A DNA stretch of 14,456 nucleotides from UBA10649 sp044233495 (lineage in GTDB: Bacteria > Actinomycetota > Actinomycetes > S36-B12), in assembly GCA_044233495.1 (NCBI GenBank), contig JBIIJX010000040.1:1-14456 (forward strand). The letters are read 5' to 3'. Shown one piece after another: positions 12,173 through 14,456 of this stretch. The notes beneath the pieces were generated by a model. That model searched no databases and was not told where the DNA came from. It saw nothing but the letters and a program-made list of their open reading frames with translations. Both the position numbers and the translations under genes were made by a program. Position 1 is the first letter of the stretch, and the number at the start of each line of letters is the position of its first letter.

Positions 12173-13207
12173 ATGAGCCGTGACGTTCTGTTCGATGTCG
12201 TCTCGGGTATCGGCTACATCACGCTGAACCGGCCGCAGGCCCGCAATGCACTCACCACTGAGATGGTGCAGGCGATCACCGAACACCTTGCCGAGTGGGA
12301 GGCACGCGACGATGTCCGTGCCGTGCTGATCCGCGGGGCCGGCGACCACGGCCTGTGCGCGGGCGGGGATGTGCGGCGCATGCATGCTGGTGCGGTCGCA
12401 GGCGATGACACCACTGCCGAGTTCTTCCGTGCCGAGTACCGGATGAACGCACGGATCCACCAGTTCGCGAAGCCATACATCGCCATCATGGACGGCCTCG
12501 TCATGGGCGGCGGGATCGGCGTCAGTGCCCATGGGAGCGTGCGCCTGGTGACGGAGCGATCGGTGCTGGCGATGCCAGAGGTCACCATCGGCATCTGCCC
12601 CGATGTCGGGGCCACCTGGCTTCTCGCCCAGGCGCCCGGCGCGCTCGGGACGTACCTGGCTATGACTGGAGTGTCATTCGGGCCAGGCGATGCGATCCAT
12701 CTCGGTCTTGCAGACCTCCTGCTCCCCGTGCCCGACCTGGCAGCCTTCGAGAGTCGGATCCGGGACGAGTCACTCGACGGCCTGCTCAGGGAGCTCACCG
12801 TGCCGGCCCCGGAATCTCCGCTGGCTCAGCAGCAGTGGTGGATCGACGAGTGCTTCCGGTACGACTCCGTCGAGGGGATCCTGGGTGCACTCGACTCCAG
12901 CGGTGTTGCGGAAGCGCATGACGCTGCGGCCCTGATCCGCACGAAGTCCCCCCTGGCGGTGCATGTGGCGCTTGCAGCAGTCCGGCGGGCCCAGCGGCTG
13001 GAGTCCGTCGAGCACGCCCTCGAGATGGAGTTCGGGATCTCCTGCGCCCTGATGTACGGCGGTGACGGAGTCGAGGGGGTGCGGGCGCTGATCATCGACA
13101 AGGACAGGTCACCGCGGTGGAATCCGCCGACTCTGGACGCCGTGACGGAAGAGCTCGTGGCCGGAGTATTCGCGGAGCCGGCCTACGGGACACTCGGGCT
13201 GGTGTGA
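12173..13207 (+). CDS. 3-hydroxyisobutyryl-CoA hydrolase-like crotonase (HIBCH family)
   Basis: At 344 residues this is longer than a plain enoyl-CoA hydratase and matches the HIBCH branch. It shows C-A-G-G-D-V-R-R (62-69), E-Y-R-M-N near 88, K-P-Y-I-A-I-M-D-G-L-V-M-G-G-G-I-G (100-116), M-P-E-V-T-I-G-I-C-P-D-V-G (134-146) and a C-terminal D-K-D-R-S-P-R-W-N-P-P. Glu136 and Asp144 have the same spacing as the catalytic Glu169/Asp177 pair of the human enzyme. The family hydrolyses 3-hydroxyisobutyryl-CoA in valine breakdown; some relatives act on other 3-hydroxyacyl-CoA esters or as hydratases. In this cluster it may release a free hydroxy acid from CoA. ATG 12173 has no clear ribosome site, but the residues from the start onward fit the family. 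It is convergent with the 3-hydroxybutyryl-CoA dehydrogenase gene. Confidence 0.87.
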   Translation: MSRDVLFDVVSGIGYITLNRPQARNALTTEMVQAITEHLAEWEARDDVRAVLIRGAGDHGLCAGGDVRRMHAGAVAGDDTTAEFFRAEYRMNARIHQFAKPYIAIMDGLVMGGGIGVSAHGSVRLVTERSVLAMPEVTIGICPDVGATWLLAQAPGALGTYLAMTGVSFGPGDAIHLGLADLLLPVPDLAAFESRIRDESLDGLLRELTVPAPESPLAQQQWWIDECFRYDSVEGILGALDSSGVAEAHDAAALIRTKSPLAVHVALAAVRRAQRLESVEHALEMEFGISCALMYGGDGVEGVRALIIDKDRSPRWNPPTLDAVTEELVAGVFAEPAYGTLGLV

Positions 13208-13215
13208 CCCTCGAT

Positions 13216-13241
13216 CGGCTCCACCGACGGACGTAGCCGTC
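13216..13241. terminator. Possible bidirectional terminator between convergent genes
   Basis: Two mutually exclusive short stems exist in the 32-base gap and its right edge: CGGCT (13216-13220) with AGCCG (13235-13239), and GACGG (13226-13230) with CCGTC (13237-13241). No T-run follows. Both stems are only five base pairs, so this is a weak call. Confidence 0.3.
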
Positions 13242-14085
13242 AGCTGTAGACGTAGAAGCCGCGACCGGACTTGCGTCCGTACATGCCCGCCTCGACGTGG
13301 CGCTTGAGCAGTGCCGGGGGAGCGAACCTCAGTTCGAGGTGCTCGGCATAGAGGCTCTCGGCCACCAGCAGCATCGTGTCGAGGCCGATCATGTCGCACA
13401 GGGCGAGCGGACCCATGGGCATTCCGCACCCGGCCACCATGCCCTCGTCGATGTCCTCCTTGGACGCCACGCCGTTCTCCAGCGAGCGGATCGCGTCGAG
13501 CAGGTACGGCACGAGGAGCGCGTTGACGACGAAGCCTGAGCGGTCCTTGGCCCGGATCACCTTCTTGCCCAGCACGTCGGCGCAGAACCGGTGGGTCCGG
13601 TCGGCGACCTCCGGGTCGGTCTGGATCGCGGAGACGACCTCCACGAGTGGCATGACCGGCACGGGGTTGAAGTAGTGAGTTCCGAGGACGCGCCCGGGGT
13701 GGGTGCTCGCGGCCGCCAGCTGGGCGATCGGGATGGAGGAGGTGTTGCTCGCGATGATGGCTTCCGGCGAGAGAATGGCGTCCAGCTGCCCGATGAGTGC
13801 GACCTTGTCGTCGAGGGATTCGCGGATCACCTCGGTGACGAACTCGCGATCGGCGAGGACGGTCAGGTCGGTGGTCCAGCGGATGCGACCAAGGATCGTT
13901 GCAGCCGGCTCGGCCAGCTTGCCCTTCTCCTCGGATTTGGCCAGTGACGCCGCCATGCGCTCCCTCGCCCGCTCGAGCGCATCGGGAAACGCATCGACGA
14001 CCACGACGTCGCAGCCACCCTTGGCGCCGATCTCAGCGATGCCGGCGCCCATGACGCCGCAGCCCACCACACCCATGCGATTCAT
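13240..14085 (-). CDS. 3-hydroxybutyryl-CoA / 3-hydroxyacyl-CoA dehydrogenase (FadB2/Hbd/PaaH type)
   Basis: This 281-residue single-function enzyme starts with the NAD motif G-V-V-G-C-G-V-M-G-A-G-I-A (residues 5-17) and has Asp31 at the end of the second strand. The catalytic region shows S-N-T-S-S (113-117), G-T-H-Y-F-N-P-V (His137), Glu149 and S-G-F-V-V-N (Asn188). The C-terminal domain has G-M-P-M-G-P-L and ends G-R-K-S-G-R-G-F-Y-V-Y. It oxidises (S)-3-hydroxyacyl-CoA to 3-oxoacyl-CoA with NAD, or runs in reverse. Length and layout match Clostridium Hbd and mycobacterial FadB2 rather than the large trifunctional proteins. The ATG at 14085 has GGAAG ten bases upstream; a second in-frame ATG (14076) three codons later is possible. 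It follows the MarR gene by 61 bases and is probably co-transcribed with it. Confidence 0.93.
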   Translation of the reverse strand: MNRMGVVGCGVMGAGIAEIGAKGGCDVVVVDAFPDALERARERMAASLAKSEEKGKLAEPAATILGRIRWTTDLTVLADREFVTEVIRESLDDKVALIGQLDAILSPEAIIASNTSSIPIAQLAAASTHPGRVLGTHYFNPVPVMPLVEVVSAIQTDPEVADRTHRFCADVLGKKVIRAKDRSGFVVNALLVPYLLDAIRSLENGVASKEDIDEGMVAGCGMPMGPLALCDMIGLDTMLLVAESLYAEHLELRFAPPALLKRHVEAGMYGRKSGRGFYVYS

Positions 14086-14146
14086 GACGTGAACACTTCC
14101 GATCGATGACGAGCACGTGCCTGTGGCGCGTGCGTGAATGCGCGGA

Positions 14147-14456
14147 CTAGAAGTCGCCGGCGTTGGCGCGCAACGCCCGGAGCACCGTGCGCAGCTGGCT
14201 GATCTGGTGCTCGGTGATGCCGAGCTGTTCGAAGACCTGGCCGTTCAGGGCAGTCGTGGCGGCAAGGGCTCGAGCGCGGCCCGCCTCCGTGATCGAGGCC
14301 AGCACCGCTCGACGGTCGGAGGGATGCGGCACGCGCTCGACGAATCCCTGGCTCTCCAGTCGGTCGACGGCGCTCGTGACGCTCGTCGGATGCACCTGGA
14401 GCAGGGCGCCCATCTTCGTCATGGGTAGTGAACCCGTGCGGGTGAAGGAGAGCAGG
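14147..14456 (-). CDS. MarR-family transcriptional regulator (5' end outside window)
   Basis: The frame is open to the right edge, so the N-terminus is missing. The visible 102 or so residues cover the winged helix and the C-terminal dimer helix. The recognition helix region reads V-H-P-T-S-V-T-S-A-V-D-R-L-E-S-Q-G, and the wing is V-E-R-V-P-H-P-S-D-R-R-A-V, followed by I-T-E-A-G-R-A. This is the standard MarR pattern. An internal ATG at 14422 is not the start, because residues upstream of it (L-L-S-F-T-R-T-G-S-L-P) continue the helix-turn-helix. MarR proteins in catabolic islands usually repress and respond to an aromatic acid or acyl-CoA ligand. Its targets here are not shown, but the adjacent dehydrogenase gene and the divergent promoter near 9590 are candidates. 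Confidence 0.92.
   Translation of the reverse strand, partial: LLSFTRTGSLPMTKMGALLQVHPTSVTSAVDRLESQGFVERVPHPSDRRAVLASITEAGRARALAATTALNGQVFEQLGITEHQISQLRTVLRALRANAGDF

Noticed and set aside
9637..14085. A phenylacetyl-CoA degradation (paa) operon
   Set aside because: Only PaaG- and PaaH-like proteins are seen. The epoxidase subunits, PaaZ, PaaJ and PaaK are all absent from the window.
14113..14120. Palindrome GCACGTGC as a proven MarR operator
   Set aside because: MarR sites are usually longer. The palindrome lies between two co-directional genes rather than at a visible promoter, and eight GC-rich bases are weak evidence.
1..14456. Mobile element, phage or CRISPR content
   Set aside because: I found no transposase, integrase, terminal repeats, direct-repeat arrays or tRNA-linked attachment site on either strand.

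Overview
The window looks like chromosomal DNA from a high-GC actinobacterium (Actinomycetota). Third codon positions are strongly G/C, GTG and TTG starts are common, several genes sit directly on TAnnnT -10 boxes as if leaderless, and the gene entering from the left ends in the Cys-pair/Trp tail common on secreted actinobacterial proteins. Genes are packed almost end to end. The longest non-coding gaps are about 100-115 bases (270-369 and 10405-10518). I see no tRNA, rRNA, CRISPR array, insertion sequence or phage gene.

Layout. (1) 3-269: the 3' end of a probable exported protein, then a hairpin that may end it. (2) 370-6280: a seven-gene operon on the + strand: a protein with a PEP-synthase-type phosphohistidine swivel domain, two tandem VOC proteins, a DUF3237 protein, a classical SDR, an FAD_binding_2 flavoprotein and a SnoaL-like (NTF2-fold) protein. 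Four of the six junctions overlap as GTGA or TGATG, so translation is probably coupled. (3) 6320-7951: a pyruvate/indolepyruvate-decarboxylase-type ThDP enzyme with its own apparent leaderless promoter. (4) 7948-9570, minus strand: a 3-ketosteroid-delta1-dehydrogenase-like flavoprotein whose stop codon overlaps that of the ThDP enzyme. It is divergent from (5) 9637-13207, plus strand: a PaaG-like crotonase, two SDRs and a 3-hydroxyisobutyryl-CoA-hydrolase-like crotonase. (6) 13240-14456, minus strand: a 3-hydroxybutyryl-CoA dehydrogenase preceded by a MarR regulator cut by the right edge.

Taken together this reads as an accessory catabolic island. Flavoprotein desaturases, SDRs, a possible dehydratase, crotonases and a 3-hydroxyacyl-CoA dehydrogenase would process a cyclic or branched carboxylic/keto compound through CoA thioesters, perhaps under MarR control. 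The substrate cannot be read from the sequence. The window has no ring-cleaving oxygenase, CoA ligase, thiolase or acyl-CoA dehydrogenase, so the pathway is incomplete here.

The most unusual points are: a ThDP decarboxylase that keeps the catalytic residues of its family except the late-step glutamate, which is Gln (a change reported to turn Zymomonas pyruvate decarboxylase into a carboligase); a phosphohistidine protein with no ATP-grasp partner in the window; and a compact, near-palindromic divergent promoter between the KstD-like and PaaG-like genes.
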